Shown: piece by piece, positions 49,745 through 62,900 of the stretch
Layout of the letters: each line of letters starts with the position of its first letter
How positions within the stretch are numbered: the stretch's first letter is position 1
The notes under the pieces: generated by a model
Databases searched by the model: none
What the model was told of the DNA's origin: nothing
Seen by the model: only the letters and a program-made list of their open reading frames with translations
NCBI RefSeq assembly: GCF_000002235.5
Contig: NW_022145556.1
Coordinates: 487,501 to 551,500, forward strand
Source of the DNA: Strongylocentrotus purpuratus
Lineage: Eukaryota; Echinodermata; Echinoidea; Camarodonta; Strongylocentrotidae
Reading direction: 5' to 3'
DNA length: 64,000 nt
Position numbers and translations under genes: made by a program

Positions 49745-51360
49745 GGTCTCTATATTCACTCATACTCTAGCATTTAAGTCACTACCTTAGCACCATTTTC
49801 TCTCATCTAGGGGGGGGGGGGGTAATCATGGTATCAATATTTGAGAGGAATGTGTACAAGGGCAAATAGAGTACAGTTACATGTGCATGTATATTAAAGT
49901 GAATCAGAAGGGAGAGAGGGGGGTTAAGGAAGAGAAAATAGTAAGAAAACAAAATTGAATACATGTAACTATGAATTCTCTGTGAGGATTGAACCAATTT
50001 ACTATATTCAATATGTTTCTTGTCGTTGTGATTACAGAGTATAATAGAGGCCTGAAATTAAATGCATTCTCTTCCCAATTATGTTCATAGTATCGCTGCC
50101 GAAAATGTCTTTAAAACAAGAGTAGGGTACAAAATTCCTATAAATTCCTTACACAAATAATGTTAGTTTGAATGGAAATGGAAAAAAATTGAAATATGAG
50201 AATAACAATATCAAATCTCTGTCGTGTGATTAAATAAACACAATTTGTTGATGTCATGGGACAGGTTCGAATCCTGTGAGATTCCGGTCAAATCGATCAC
50301 TAAGAATCTTCTGTGGTGTCCATACATCATAATTATTGTATTTTATTCAATCATTATAAATCATTTATCTTCTAAATCTCGTGTCAATCGTAGCATGGTG
50401 ACATCTATGTATCACTAAACCTTCCATGTTTTATCCTGGCAGCTCTTACATGGAAACCTTTAAAAAAACGCTCACTACACATAATTCAGTTTGGAAAAAG
50501 GAGTATTCATTCTGATTTATAAGTACAATGCTTTTGGCTCAACAGTCAAAACTACTCTTGAGCTAAACAGTGCGAGTCCCAAAGAAAGAAAGAAGAAGAA
50601 AGCGAACCCCGAAAAGAAACGATTATTGTGATTTGTGAATTAACTATGCGCTTTTCTTAAAATTGATATTTTGATAAATCCATACTCGCTTCGCCAAGCA
50701 ACACTGTTATGAACTCAATGATCAATTCGTCCCAGATTTTGGTAAAACAGTAAAAAGCTTAGTATTACATTGCATGTGAACATCACAACGATACATATGT
50801 ATTATCAACAAAAGTCACAAAACCTTCATTATAATGACATCATAATATAAATTTGCCTCATTATTTTGATTCTTTTCCAAAATAATGCAGTTTTGAAAAA
50901 AATGCAAAGATCACTGTTCATAATAAATCATATTGCGAACCAATTTAAATGAAAAACAAAGGATTATATTAATACAGCTCATACCTTGTTTACAATAACC
51001 GTTTGATTTTGCAAAATTTCAAAAAGTACACTTCTCGTCAGCTTCTACACCAAATCTTACCACAGTATCCTTCGTATATAATATTAAACATCTTGATTTG
51101 AAACCACCTCATGTTGATATCTATCGTTGACTGAAATGGAATTATACAGTACCGACCCCAAAGTTCATGCTTTACATTCTTTTACTTTGTAATTTAGAAA
51201 AGATTGAATATGTGAACAGCCTAATTTTATTTTCACCACAAAACTCGGTAAGGGTATGAATGAACCAGTTGTTTACTGTGCATGTAATTATCATGGCTGC
51301 ATACCGTTTTTTATATTTTATCTGCTGGCATGAGTTTCACATTAATGCTTTATGCGAATT
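49745..51360. repeat. Third, diverged copy of the 1.76-kb block (U3)
   Basis: Collinear with 15112-16733 and 16870-18490 but with visible substitutions and small indels. It lacks the MITE. Poly-G run at 49810-49822. Confidence 0.9.
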
Positions 51361-52088
51361 TTGTCGGTTGGTTGGCAATGTAGCTTCGCTTCATATCAAG
51401 ACAACAACCAAAATTGGCAGCTGTAACCTCCAACATTGACTGTATATGAAATTATATTACATTTCTTGGGAGAAATTAGTTCGTCTTCTTTTTGAACGGG
51501 TTCAATGCGTGTGGAATTATAATCCGTAGAATGTCGGGTAAATTAGGAACAATTCAAGGAGAAGAAATATGTTTGGGGAGGATTATTGGGGGGGTTGGGG
51601 AGGGGGGGACTCCATGCCCCTCCACGCCCCCTTTTAGAACCGCCAATGATTTGAATCAGGGTGATCGATGAGAACTAGACACAGTGGTTGAAACTTGTCG
51701 GTACGAACTTTCATATATTCATATGAGATATAAAATCATGTCTTTGTATATACTAATTGGTTACACTGTAATACAAGTCATGTACTACCAGGAAAATAAA
51801 GAAGCAATTCTTAAGTACACTATAGTAACACTACATAATAATCACTCTCACTTTTTACTGCACTGAGCAGAGATAATTCTATTGACTATAACATGAACGG
51901 TCCTTAAATCCAGGAATATATTCCTAAATAATATATAACTGTCTATGTACATGGAATATCAGCTAGAAACGCGCCACCCACCATGACTTGTATGTGTTGG
52001 GGGGGGGGGGATATTTCTCCTTGTAGACAGACTATGTTACATACCGCGTGCGTATCGAGGCCAGTTTGAATAAAATTGTTATCAATAG

Positions 52089-52208
52089 TACATGGCCTTG
52101 AACTAAAAAATGGAAAAAGATATCATGATAGTGACAATAACGACCGCATTAGTAAGAATACTGTGGTGTTATCGTCAATGGGGAAACTGCGCAATCTAGA
52201 GTTAAACT
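52089..52208 (+). other. Exon-like 120-bp sequence, U3
   Basis: Same sequence as 19983-20102, with the same AG before it and GTAAGTAT after it. Confidence 0.2.
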
Positions 52209-52619
52209 GTAAGTATACATTTTGGCTGATGTATCCCAGTTGCTGTTTTTGCTTTAGTTTTATGATAACAATCATCATGAGTTCCTTTCTACGTCCAGCT
52301 GTCTGCCGAATGTCATTTTAAAAGTGGGGTGGGGGAGGGGGGGGGGGGGCAAAAATTATATTGGACCATCTTCGGCGTGTTTTCTGGTTTTCTCGTGTTT
52401 GTTCCCGGATAGTCTCCAGACGCGCGGGTTCGGCCGCCTATGCCGGGTCTTTGTGTTTCTTTTGTCGGGGCTTGTTCGCTGCGCAATACCTATGTTGCTC
52501 GTTGCTAGGCCAGACAGACCTTGAGCTTGATCGGCCTACCAACGGCAGACTGATGTACGCTAAATGGATCTGGCGGGGGAGTGCTTGTGCTTGCCCAACA
52601 AAGCAGCAGTCGCCATATT

Positions 52620-52810
52620 GGCCCGAATTCACAAAGCAAGGTTTGAGCTCAGACCAAGGTTTGACCTCAAACCTCCTTTTGTTTCGCCAAACCTCCCTTT
52701 GTTATTTACAAACCAGGTTTGTAAATAACAAAAGGAGGTTTGGCGAAACAAAAGGAGGTTTGAGGTCAAACCTTGGTCTGAGCTCAAACCTTGCTTTGTG
52801 AATTCGGGCC
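52620..52810. mobile_element. 191-bp near-perfect palindromic MITE with ATT target duplication
   Basis: The two ~95-bp arms (from GGCCCGAATTCACAAAGCAA inward) pair along their whole length with about one mismatch and almost no loop. Flanks are ATT on both sides; U1 20505-20520 (GCCATATTGTGTCC) is the empty site. A 3-bp AT-rich target would suit a PIF/Harbinger-like element. Confidence 0.9.
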
Positions 52811-52926
52811 ATTGTGTCCAACTCGAAACGGATTGGCCAAACTATGTGTACAGATGGCTCTGATTCTGAGGTTACGAGGACGCCCTCGGATGATGGCAAA
52901 TCATTTACGCTTCAAAATAATACCTT

Positions 52927-54153
52927 CCCAAGACGAAAATCCAATTGAATCCCCATTGAATGTCCCCATTGAATCCAATTTGGAGTAAATGGAAAGTGAA
53001 ACAATGGGTACCCATTGAAACCAATTGCCAATTGGTTTCAATGGGGACCAATTGCCAATTGGTTTCAATGGGTACCCATTGTTTCACTTTCCATTTACTC
53101 CAAATTGGGGACCAATATTGCCAATTGGTTCCAATGGGGACCAATTGCCAATTGGTTTCAATGGGTACCCATTGTTTCACTTTCCATTTACTCCAAATTG
53201 CCAATTGGTATTGAATTGGGATTCAATGGGGGCATTTAATGGGGATTCAATTGGTAAATCGATCCAGTTAGAAGAACCAGTAATAAATTATTGATACTTC
53301 ATAATCGATATTGGCAACTGTCCACCAATTAGGTATATTCCAATCTCATTTGCATTAACTTCATCACAAAGATCATTTGAAGTGAATTCAAGAGTTTTAT
53401 TTACATTGATATTGGCTCGTACAAATATATATACTAAATATGTATATTGTTTCTTGGTTAGTAATCATATAATCAATATATAAATCAATATATCTATTGC
53501 TAAAACGTGAATGTAATTGTAACATGATCAGACAAAATAATCTATTGGTTAATAATTGCTGAAGGAATAAAGAAATCACAAAATTGATGTGCATTGTCAT
53601 AATTTGCTTAACAAATCATGATAAATTTATTTTTCTGTGACACGTGTAAAGTGATAATGAATATTCATGAGATGCCTAGATTTGTTGGTTTCAATTGGCC
53701 AATTGGTTTCAATGGGACCAATTGAAGTCCAAATTAAGGCCAATAGGTCCAATTGAAACCAATTGGAGACCCATTAAAGTCTAATGGGGCCTAGGCCAAT
53801 GAGGCCAATGGGTCCAATTTGTCCAATGGGGCCAATCCGGACCAATTGAAACCAATTGGGGACCCATTAAAGTCTAATGGGGCCTAGGCCACTGGGGCCA
53901 ATGGGGCCAATTTGTCCAATGGGGCCAATCCGGACCAATTGAAACCAATTGAGGACCCATTAAAGTCTAATGGGGCCTAGGCCAATGGGGCCAATGGGGC
54001 CAATTTGTCCAATGGGGCCAATCTGGACCAATTGAAAACATCTGAGGTCCCATTGAAACCTGTTAAAACCTATTGAGACCAATTGAAACCAATTGAAACC
54101 AATTGAAATTTCAATTGGTCTTCAATTGGTTTCAATGGGATTTTCGTCTTGGG
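52927..54153. mobile_element. 1.2-kb element built from CAATTG words, CCCAAGACGAAAATCC ends
   Basis: The terminal inverted repeats CCCAAGACGAAAATCC and GGATTTTCGTCTTGGG are perfect over 16 bases. Flanks are TT on both sides; U1 20619-20630 (AATACCTTGTAGC) is the empty site. The left part (52940-53240) and right part (53690-54140) consist of words such as CCAATTGGTTTCAATGGGGA and GGGGCCAATTTGTCC in both orientations; 53250-53690 is plain AT-rich. No transposase frame. Confidence 0.85.
53760..54040. repeat. ~115-bp tandem repeat inside the CAATTG element
   Basis: GACCCATTAAAGTCTAATGG followed by GGCCTAGGCCA and GGGGCCAATTTGTCCAATGG occurs about three times (near 53768, 53861, 53954), with period about 93. 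Confidence 0.7.
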
Positions 54154-54219
54154 TTGTAGCGATCGTAGTACTAGATGGGAACAAACATATTTACATGTAC
54201 ATAGTAGAAATAGAGATAG

Positions 54220-54306
54220 AGAGGGGGAGGGGAGGGAGGGGGGAGAGAGAGAGAGAGAGGAGAGAAAGAGAGAGAGAAAGGGAGAGAGAGAGAGAGAGAG
54301 AGAGAT
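54220..54306. repeat. GA microsatellite, U3
   Basis: Equivalent of 20688-20772. Confidence 0.95.
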
Positions 54307-54837
54307 ATGAGGTATATCTTGGTCCATTGCCAATGGTGTTTCTATTGGTCTTTTGCTAGTTTGGCCATTATTGGTGTTGCACATAAGCTGCTAGAATACA
54401 CACGATCATTCTATTTTCGTGTGATTTAATGCCGTTTTATTTCATTTCTGTGATGTTCACACAAATCAAATGAAGTTACAAGTGAGTGACGTTGATCAGA
54501 ACAGCACAAGGGGGCGCTCTTTAACATGATACAGCGTTCTAGAATGATTCTGTTGTTTCACGCAATAGATGGTGTTCTCCTGTTCTATTAGGTTCTCTTC
54601 ATCAAGATCCTTTACCATAAATAATGTAAAAGTATAACTTTCGAATATTAATTATCCGCTCTCTACTTCTTACCAGATCAAAAATACGAAATCTTTAAAC
54701 TGAATTCATAGAAACGATTGATAGGAACATCATAATTGTAGATCTTGTCAGTTCTTTAACAGGATATGATATGTCGAGAACAAAAGGATTTTTCAAATGA
54801 TATGCTGCCAACCTATCCCTCTCTTATGTCCCCCCCC

Positions 54838-54935
54838 CCCCTCTCTCTCTCTCACACTCTCTCTCTCACTCTGTCTCTCTCTTTCTCTCTCTCTCAATGT
54901 CTCTCTCTCTCTCTGTCCCTCTCTTTCTCATCCTC
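54838..54935. repeat. CT microsatellite, U3
   Basis: Equivalent of 21250-21325, longer and preceded by a C run. Confidence 0.95.
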
Positions 54936-57055
54936 CCTCTCAAACAGATCTCTCGTTCTCTCCCCTGTTCTGTATACCACCTTCCTTCATTCTACGAACG
55001 ATGTAAGTTTTCTTTTAAGCCACCCAAACCATTTCCACTAATCTTGTTTGATCTGCCCCCTGTTCTTTTTTCTGCTACCCTCCTACTCTCCATTGATTCT
55101 TCTTCTTTTGTCCTCACTTGACTGTTTCCTTCCCTGCCACTTTGGTACAACTGTATTTCTCTTTCTCTCATTCTCGGTGTTCAATTTGTAGTAAAGTTCT
55201 CAAAATATCTCTTAGCTGAAATCTGCAGGTTTTTATAATTTTTTGAGGCCAGGGTTTAAGAGCCAGAATTAGAAATTATGTCATTATGCACCATCTGCAA
55301 TTAAAGCTGAGTGATTTCAGTTATTTAATTTATTTTAGCAATGAAATAAAGTGGGTCATTATCAATCAAGTACAATTTTGTATTCATTGATTTTATTTAC
55401 CAAAACTCCAATCCTTTTTGTTATATTTTACATAACATAGTTTATACAAAACTGCAACATAATTACAAAAAAACTTTGTTATCATTTGATAAACAAACAT
55501 AATTACAACACAATTCCATTATTCATTATTTCCCAATGTATAGGACAAAAATATATCACAATCACATAGAAAGATATAACCGCACCACACAGTTATTTCA
55601 ACACCAAAACTAAAAAGACTGAATATTTAGTTTATGAATATAACAAATAATGAGTTTCATATTTCTCAACATATATTTATACAGAATTGGAATTTTGAGT
55701 TTTCTTTTTATTAAAACACGACTTAGAATTATCCAAACCTCCCCCTCCCTTCTACTTGTATGGATAGGGAACGCATTCTGGTACAGGTTTCTTTACAATG
55801 TCGAAATGACTTAAGTTGTTGACTTCGTTCCACCTCTACCTCGCTTTCCCTTAATATCTTTATTAATCGATTAATGAAATATTAGACAGTAAATGAAAGT
55901 ACAGGTATATAGAACTGACATAATAAAAATGATGTAGAAAAAGTTGAACATTCAATAAATCAGGTATGGAAGAAAGTTCGATAAATATATACATGTATAC
56001 TTGCTTATAAAGACTACGAATAAGAATAAATGACATTGTGACGGTACAGAAGAGTGGAAATGAGACAGACAAATATAAAACAGAGATGGAGAGAGAGGGG
56101 GGAGAGATGGGAGAGATGAGGGGAAAGAGATGTAGGTAAATTTATGGACAATATCCATTTAATTTCCGATAAAAAGTAAGATCATTTGGGCCTTATAATA
56201 CATCATCGGGTATCTCAAATTTAATTTTGTTTCTTGACTTTGGGAGGGGGACCTCATCCGAACCCACCCCTAGTGCATTTCCCATCAATTTTTGTATAAG
56301 TAGGGATGTTCGAGCAAACTCACGCTGAAAATGAGCACATTGATTTGTCTGCGTTCCACGTGACCTCAAAAACCGTATCCGGACACCTACCCCTGGACAT
56401 TCATCCCCCGGATAACGACCCCCAGTCATCTACCCCCTAGGACAACTATCCCCTAGGGCAACCACCCTCTTGGACGACTACCCATCGGAACAACTACCCC
56501 CAGACAGCTACCCCCGGACAACTACCACCTAGAATAGTTGTCCGGGGGTAGTTGTTCTAGAGGACGGTTGTCGTAAGGGGTAGTGAGTTGTCTGGGGCTA
56601 GTCGTCCGGGGATAGGTGTCCTAGAACCCATCCACACCACTTTATTTTACAAATCTGAAGTCCCGTCAGGTATGTCCACCTCCCAATATATACAGCGTTT
56701 GGAATCAATGATGCCACTGTTTGTTGGCGAATTTGGGTCGGACTTATCCAGCATTTATACATTTTGAAGCTTAGAGTAACAAAAATCACAATAAAACAAA
56801 AAATTAACACTGCGAAAAAAATCATGTGTGTGTGTATGGGGAATTTTTTTGTATAAGATATATACAAGACTATAAAATTGAATTGGGAGAGGCAAAACAT
56901 TATGTGACCGCACTCCATTCCATAGTTGCCCCCCCCCCCCCACCCCCCACCCCCGGCAAGAAAATCCTGGATCTGCTACTTTTGTTAATCTGCAGCACAT
57001 CACCCGTCTGGCAAACATGGTGCAAAGACAGAGGAAGACCGAGGTATGACGATTA
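54936..57055. other. End block of U3
   Basis: Collinear with U1 21326-23650, apart from the shorter GGACAAC array. No gene supported. A poly-C stretch with CCCGGCAAGAAAATCCTGGA (56930-56975) is a MITE-end relic also seen at 23520-23570. Confidence 0.5.
56385..56630. repeat. GGACAACTACCCC word array, U3
   Basis: Same head-to-head layout as in U1 but with the right arm about 190 bases shorter. Confidence 0.8.
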
Positions 57056-57347
57056 TCAGCCTTCATCAGATCGCAGTTTTCCCTAGAACAAAAACGAAAG
57101 GGGAAAAATGAGGTGAATAAAAGAAAAATTGCATATTAACCTTTTAGTTAATGTTTACCTCTTTTAAAAATTTGAATCGCTATCAATAATTGTGTCGATA
57201 GTTCTCATCCAGAAGCGCTTGTGGCTCAAAGTCTAGCTTCGAACATCCCTGAACATAATTATCAATAACCACCCACCACCATCAACGTTTTCACATACAT
57301 GACCGATTCCTGCAAACATAGCCATAGGAAAATGAAGCTGTGCTTAC

Positions 57348-58628
57348 AATCTCCATTATTTCTTCTGGAGCAGTGTCCAGTCCCAACCTCTCGTCAGTGG
57401 GTTGGACACTAATGGGTAGCATCTCAGGTGTATCTCCTTCCTTCAGAAACGATAGAGAAAAATATTAGATTTGTATTACGATTTGTGTATACGAATAGAT
57501 GTATACAAGATTATATATACATATATGACATTATCCTCGAGATCGATGCATATCATTATAATATTTCAAAGGTTCCAATATTAATTAGGGCTGGGGCTAG
57601 AGACCCCTCCACTAATTGAATGACTTAATCAATTAGCAGAAGCAACAATCCTTTTAGATCATTAAACGAAAATACGTTTATAATCCTTGTCTGTCACGGT
57701 AATACTTTCACAAAATAATAATTATAGATTCAATAACAATTCATGACTATGATTAGCTGATTCCTAGAATGATTATGGCAGAGTTTAAATTTCAAAAGTA
57801 CCTTGGTTTCGATTTTATATCATACTTCTTTAATTTCTGCCCCTTTTATAATTCGTTCCTTTTTCTTTGATTTTAATGTAAACTTGTATTGGTTCAATAA
57901 GCAAGTCGTCCATATAACATTTATCTCTCATTTCCGCGAACCTTTATTTTTAATCTATATTGCATGAAGTTATTTTCGATTGTTTACATTCATTCGAATA
58001 TCCTTTTCTCCAATAAGCTTACCTTGACATCCACCACAATCTCTATCTGTCTCCCTTGGTGATATGTAAACAACACCGAGGATCGCTGGCCTGGTTTGAG
58101 GGTAGTGGCGATGTGGAAACTTGGACCACTCACAGACACTGATACCTGCCCAACATAACAGAATTAAGAAAAGATTAGACAACTTCCTCCACAATATGAA
58201 AGCCTTTCAATGGTAATAAGTGATACCCCCCCCCCCCACCTTTGTTTACAAGAAAGTAGGGAGGTTTTCCGAAGATATTTTCCCTTAAACGATTCCATCT
58301 TTTGGCGAACCAACCCTTATAACTCATCGAGTCTAAGAATGCTGAGGGGATTCCCAAATATTCCCGAATAAATTTTTTTTTTCTCCCCCTCCCTCCGCCC
58401 CCCCCCCCCCCAAAAAAAATCTAACCCTCACCGGCTTGCCCAAAGTGAGTATCTAAGGACTAAAGTCTATTCCTAATGCTGGGAGCTGGTAGGATTATTT
58501 CCCTTTTCCGCTCTCCAATCCCTCGAATTTTGACAACTCTCATTTTTTACCTCGTATCTCCCTTCATTGTCGCTTCTGTCACTGTCACGGGATGAATCGC
58601 CTCCCCCTTGAAGCTTGGAGGTTGCCAT
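57348..58628 (-). CDS. Uncharacterised three-exon gene, copy D (open)
   Basis: The cleanest copy. Exon 1 is 58551-58628 (ATG at 58626-58628; 26 codons, MATSKLQGGGDSSRDSDRSD then NEGRYE), exon 2 is 58023-58145 (41 codons; VSVSGPSFHIATTLKPGQRS, SVLFTYHQGRQIEIVVDVK) and exon 3 is 57348-57440 (31 codons; EGDTPEMLPISVQPTDERLG, LDTAPEEIMEI). Exons are in phase 0; the exon 2 acceptor follows a T-rich stretch ending in GGCAG. The translation so far is 98 residues: an acidic serine-rich start, a probably beta-rich middle and an acidic end. A possible last exon (57056-57082, after TTCTAG) would add eight residues before TGA, but in U2 and U3 the equivalent begins GGA TAA. No family assignment is offered. 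Confidence 0.5.
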
Positions 58629-59029
58629 TGTATGACTGAAATATAGAACATGATAAAGTTCAATCGATAAATATGTGATAGCAGATTTCATCAATAAAAA
58701 AATAAAATAACTACAAACGATTGATAAAATGGTATATTTTGTAACTGATTTAGAGTTCAGAACTTAGTCTGAAGCGGCAGAGCGTTATTAAAAGAAGAAG
58801 GCAGCACTGAACCAAAGTGTTTTTTTTTGGTGGGGGGGGGGGGGGGGGGAGCACCTTTATTAAAGAGCAAATACAAAGGAAATGAATGCTCTCTTCACAA
58901 TCAGTGGAAAATTATCTGTTTTGGGTAAGCTTTCACTTGCTTTGTAGCAAGCTTCTTCAGACCCATGTCGTAGATGGCGCTGCTGTTGATGCAGTTTGCC
59001 GAGGAAGTATATATAGGGTCAATTACAAG

Positions 59030-60470
59030 CCTAAGTGTCAGAGCCCGCGAATCAGTGGGGCTCCACCCCTCCCCCAAAACACACCCTTTCTTTTAAAGAA
59101 TGAAAGAAAAAAAGAACAGTCACCTATAAGTTTCACAAATGAGGTTTCAAAATAATGCTCATCTGACCGTTATCTGAATGTCTAAAACCCCTGATCTTGT
59201 GGGGCTCCGCCCCCTGCCAACTCATCTAACCGTAAAAATGCCTAAAACCCCTTTAGCTTCCGGGAGCTCTGCCCCTGGGCCCCATTAGTGGCCTTAAGGC
59301 GGGTCCCTGAATGGTCATCTGACCGTAATGCCTCATTTACGCTCCAATCGCTTCGCTTGCTACGCTCTACCTAATCGTAAATACGAGCCCCCTTCCGCCC
59401 CCCCACCCCACTTTGAAATTGTCCTGCAGGGTCTGCATGTATAATGTACATGTTAAAGAGGCGGTTGGTTATGCGAAAAAAAATTCTGCACCCTCCCCCC
59501 CCCAACGTTTCTGCTCATTACGCCACTGGTGGTGATTTCATTGTCAACATAATTATTATTTCTTTTCATATTTCTGTTGACACTTAAACTGTATATTGTC
59601 ACATTTCATTTGTCTATTTTGGCTTTCCGTTTCCAAAGACCAAAGTCCAATTTTAGGAGAGTTCAAACTTCAGCGCCACGTATATTGCATGTCATATTTT
59701 TAGGATACTTTGTGTTGCGACTTGTTGATATGTATGCAGCTACATATTATTTTCTTCATTCCTTATCCAACATAAACTGGAAACATACATATTGGAATAC
59801 GTACCTGAAATGAAAGGTAATACATTTTGGTTTATATCTTGAGTGTTATACATGTACATGTAGCATAATTTTGCAATCCGGAATCAGTTTTGCGGCACAG
59901 CTATATGTGCTGTAGATAACATGCTATTTACGAGATCATGAATATATAACGTTTCAGTTTGCTTTGTGTATTGTCAGTACAATACTGATACGAATTTATG
60001 AGGCTGAAATGAGAAAAAGGAGGAGTTATTTCATGGAAGTTACTCAGTAGAGTCAGAATTGAGTTTCACGTAAATTTTAGGACATTGATCAAATTATTGT
60101 TTAGAATTTTTGGAAACGTCCACTGTTATTTTATCGGCACACTGACTTCTATCCGTACCCGTCGGTAGTTTCAGGATAATATCCGTGCACCCCGCCCCCC
60201 CCCCCTAAACACCATATTTTCACCCCGGACACTATCCCTAGGACAAGTAACTCCTAGGACAATGTACTCCCGGATTACTATCCTAAAAATATAGGCCTAC
60301 CTCAATTATTATTATAAACCCCAGGACAACTAGTTGCGATGGAATTTAATTAGGTGATAGTTTTTCGTCCGGGGTTAGCTTTCTGGTTGAAATTGTCCTA
60401 AGGGTAGTGTTTCAGAGGTGAGTTGTCTATGGACAGTTTTCTGGGAGCGTTTGCCTGTGAGTTAAAGTCC
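59030..60470. other. GC minisatellite remnant and shared block, U4
   Basis: 59030-59100 matches U1 2420-2495 and 59100-59400 matches U1 5205-6060, in shorter form. 59500-60470 is the shared AT-rich block. No gene. Confidence 0.55.
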
Positions 60471-60589
60471 AAGAGCACTGTCTTGTCTGGCTGTATTGTT
60501 CACGACGACCTTTCCCCCAAACGATTCACTGTATCCATAAATTGAAATCATGGACAAATTCGATCTCTAAAAATGTTCGGGAAGCTCCC

Positions 60590-60640
60590 CCCCCCCTCCC
60601 CCCCCTCCCCCCCCCCCCTCCCCCCCCCCCCCCCCCCCCA
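60590..60640. repeat. Long poly-C run
   Basis: About 50 bases almost entirely C with a few T. One of the longest of many C/G runs in the window. Confidence 0.95.
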
Positions 60641-62900
60641 TGGCTAGAATAGGACTATGCATATGACTGTAGCAAAGCGGTCGATTTGTGAATTATAAAA
60701 CATTGATAAATGATATACTATCACTTCTTCTTCAAATGGAGCGTAAAATTAACGAACTTTCTGGAGGAATATACAGTATTCAATTAAGAATTTAGCAAGG
60801 TAACTGAAAGTTAAGATTTCTTTCAAATGCTGAACCTCCCCAGATGCCGATTTTTGTTTCTTGCTTTTATACATTGGAATATTATTGAGGCACGATGAGG
60901 AGCAAAGCAAGGAGAATTGTAAATTATCTGACCCTTTAGAATGCTAATAGTTTTATAAACTTTAATTGATATAACCTGCATTTACACTGCAACCAAAAAG
61001 CGTCGGTTTTTCTCACATTCCGGTGTTTCGCAAACGCGACGAGAAATCGAAATCGAAAAACCCACATCTGTAGTATGTTTTTTTTTAATACCCGCCGAAG
61101 TTTCACCAGTGTTTTTGCTGTGTAAAAGCATGGACCTATAAGAATGGTAAAAGCAAACTTCGATGAGATACTGGATTTTCGTCACGTGACTCTCCTCGCT
61201 TCAGCGCTAACAACATGCAGCGCAGGGCACCGACAAGTCACGCATGCGCACTACTCACCCCAACACACTATGAGCAAACTTCGACGGTTTTTCCAGTCGT
61301 GCAAATGGTAAACCCCAAAATCGACTGTTTTTTAAAAATGGTCTTTGGAATGTGTAAATGGACCTATGTTGGCGGGTGAAATTACGAGATCATGGAGCAC
61401 ATGCAAGGGAGCAAGGCGAAGGAGCTTTGGAAAATGTTCGCATCACCTTCCACTATTCTATCATTTTCACTTTCATAAGAGGGGCGCATAATCCTTACAA
61501 GGAAATCCAACCTTGCTAGCAAACTACCGTGGATGAAAGCAGAAAATAAGAAAAGTAGACTGGTGAAAGTTTTGAATTTATAAAAGTTGTAGTCACTTAA
61601 GGACTCATGGGCTCTTCCAATTGGCGAATCGGCAATGTCTAGATGATGTAGTGACGGACAAGTTTTCCATTTGCTCCAACACATAAAATGAGTAAAATGT
61701 CAATTTTTTTCAAAATGAATGACTCAGGAGGGTCTCTTCTCTTTAGAGGACCTATGCTTATATGCTACCCAAACTATATATTTTTAGTAGTGCCCCAAGG
61801 GATATTTTTGTACACGACAAACGGGAAAGTTATCCGTGACTACGTCACAATCCACTGCCAAACTGCCAATTTGAGATTCGCATAGACTTAGTGAACTCAT
61901 ATTTAAATCAGTTATAGCTTTCTGATTATTGGTCCCACTCATTTCCTTCGTCGTTCTGTTTATGTTATTTTTCTGCTTTCACACAAATGAACTTGTTACA
62001 AAGGGTTGGATTGCCGTTTAAGAATCATGACTTTTATTTCTTTTCTCCCCTTTATCTTCCTCTCATTTTGTGGGGCATTTATTGCACCCCCTTTCCTTTC
62101 CATTTTTGCGCCCCCTTCAACTGTCACCCGGAAGCGTGCCCCCTTTCACCAATTGTAATGGATGTTAATATCTCGTAATGATTTAGAATAGTTGTAAACA
62201 AAAGCGAATTTCAAAATAAAGTTTAATTGATTAACAAAACAAAAACAAATAATTTCAATGCAAAAGGTGTTTTGCACGCGTCCGTGTTTATGCCAAATAT
62301 TGAGACACATTTTTCTAATGCAATTTTCATTCGTTTTTGTGACTGCTTGATAGATCTTATCCATATAATTATCGGTTTTGGCTGTACAAGCTAATACAAT
62401 GAATATAATTAAAATATTTGTAGCCTGTGATATAAAAGAGCGAATACATAGACAATTAATGTTTTCTTCACAATCAGTGGAAAATTATCTGTTTTGGGTA
62501 AGCTTTCACTTGCTGCGTAGTAAGCTTCTTCAGACCCATGTCGTAGATGGCGCTGTTGTTAATGCAGTTTGACGAGAAAGTAGAATGGGACCGTAGTCAG
62601 TCTCTGTTTTATGTACACGGTATCTTTGTCACTTTCTAAGGGTTTCATTCTATCCATAGAGTTTTATACTAATAAGACTTTTAATGTTAGTAGTATATAG
62701 ATCTATGAATATGATTCTATCACATCGCCTTGCTGCATCAGCAACAGCGCCAGCCACGACAGAAGCTTGCAGCATAACAAGGGAAGGCTTATCAACAACA
62801 AAAAGGAGATTTCCACTGGTTATGAAGAAAACAATTATTTTCAAGTTTCAACTCCAACCAGATGAACCTCTTCAGTTATTTCGTTATTCAAAAAGCATCT

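Larger units (their letters stand above)
39448..57172. repeat. Array unit U3 (about 17.7 kb)
   Basis: Third copy of the unit. It starts with four tandem copies of a ~490-510-bp segment carrying exon 3 of the minus-strand gene. It then follows the common order: poly-C MITEs, shared block, L2-tail block, TTTGGTCTAAT block, one copy of the 1.76-kb block (49745-51340) and the GA/CT block. Sequence equivalent to U1 12460-13945 is missing, with a join near 49079. It alone carries the 191-bp palindromic MITE and the 1.2-kb CAATTG-word element. Confidence 0.75.
57173..62435. repeat. Array unit U4 (truncated, about 5.3 kb)
   Basis: Fourth copy. It keeps the whole three-exon gene (57348-58628), the GC minisatellite remnant (59030-59400), the shared block (59500-60470), a block also seen in U3 (60970-61440 and 44470-44870), and part of the L2-tail block (61460-62435). 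It then breaks off and joins directly to sequence matching the segment upstream of the gene (25195 and 42000 equivalents). About 10 kb of the usual unit is therefore missing. Confidence 0.65.

Noticed and set aside
52905-53294. Frames with PIGFNG/NWFQWVP-type repeats
   Set aside because: They are translations of the CAATTG-word element, in several frames and both strands.
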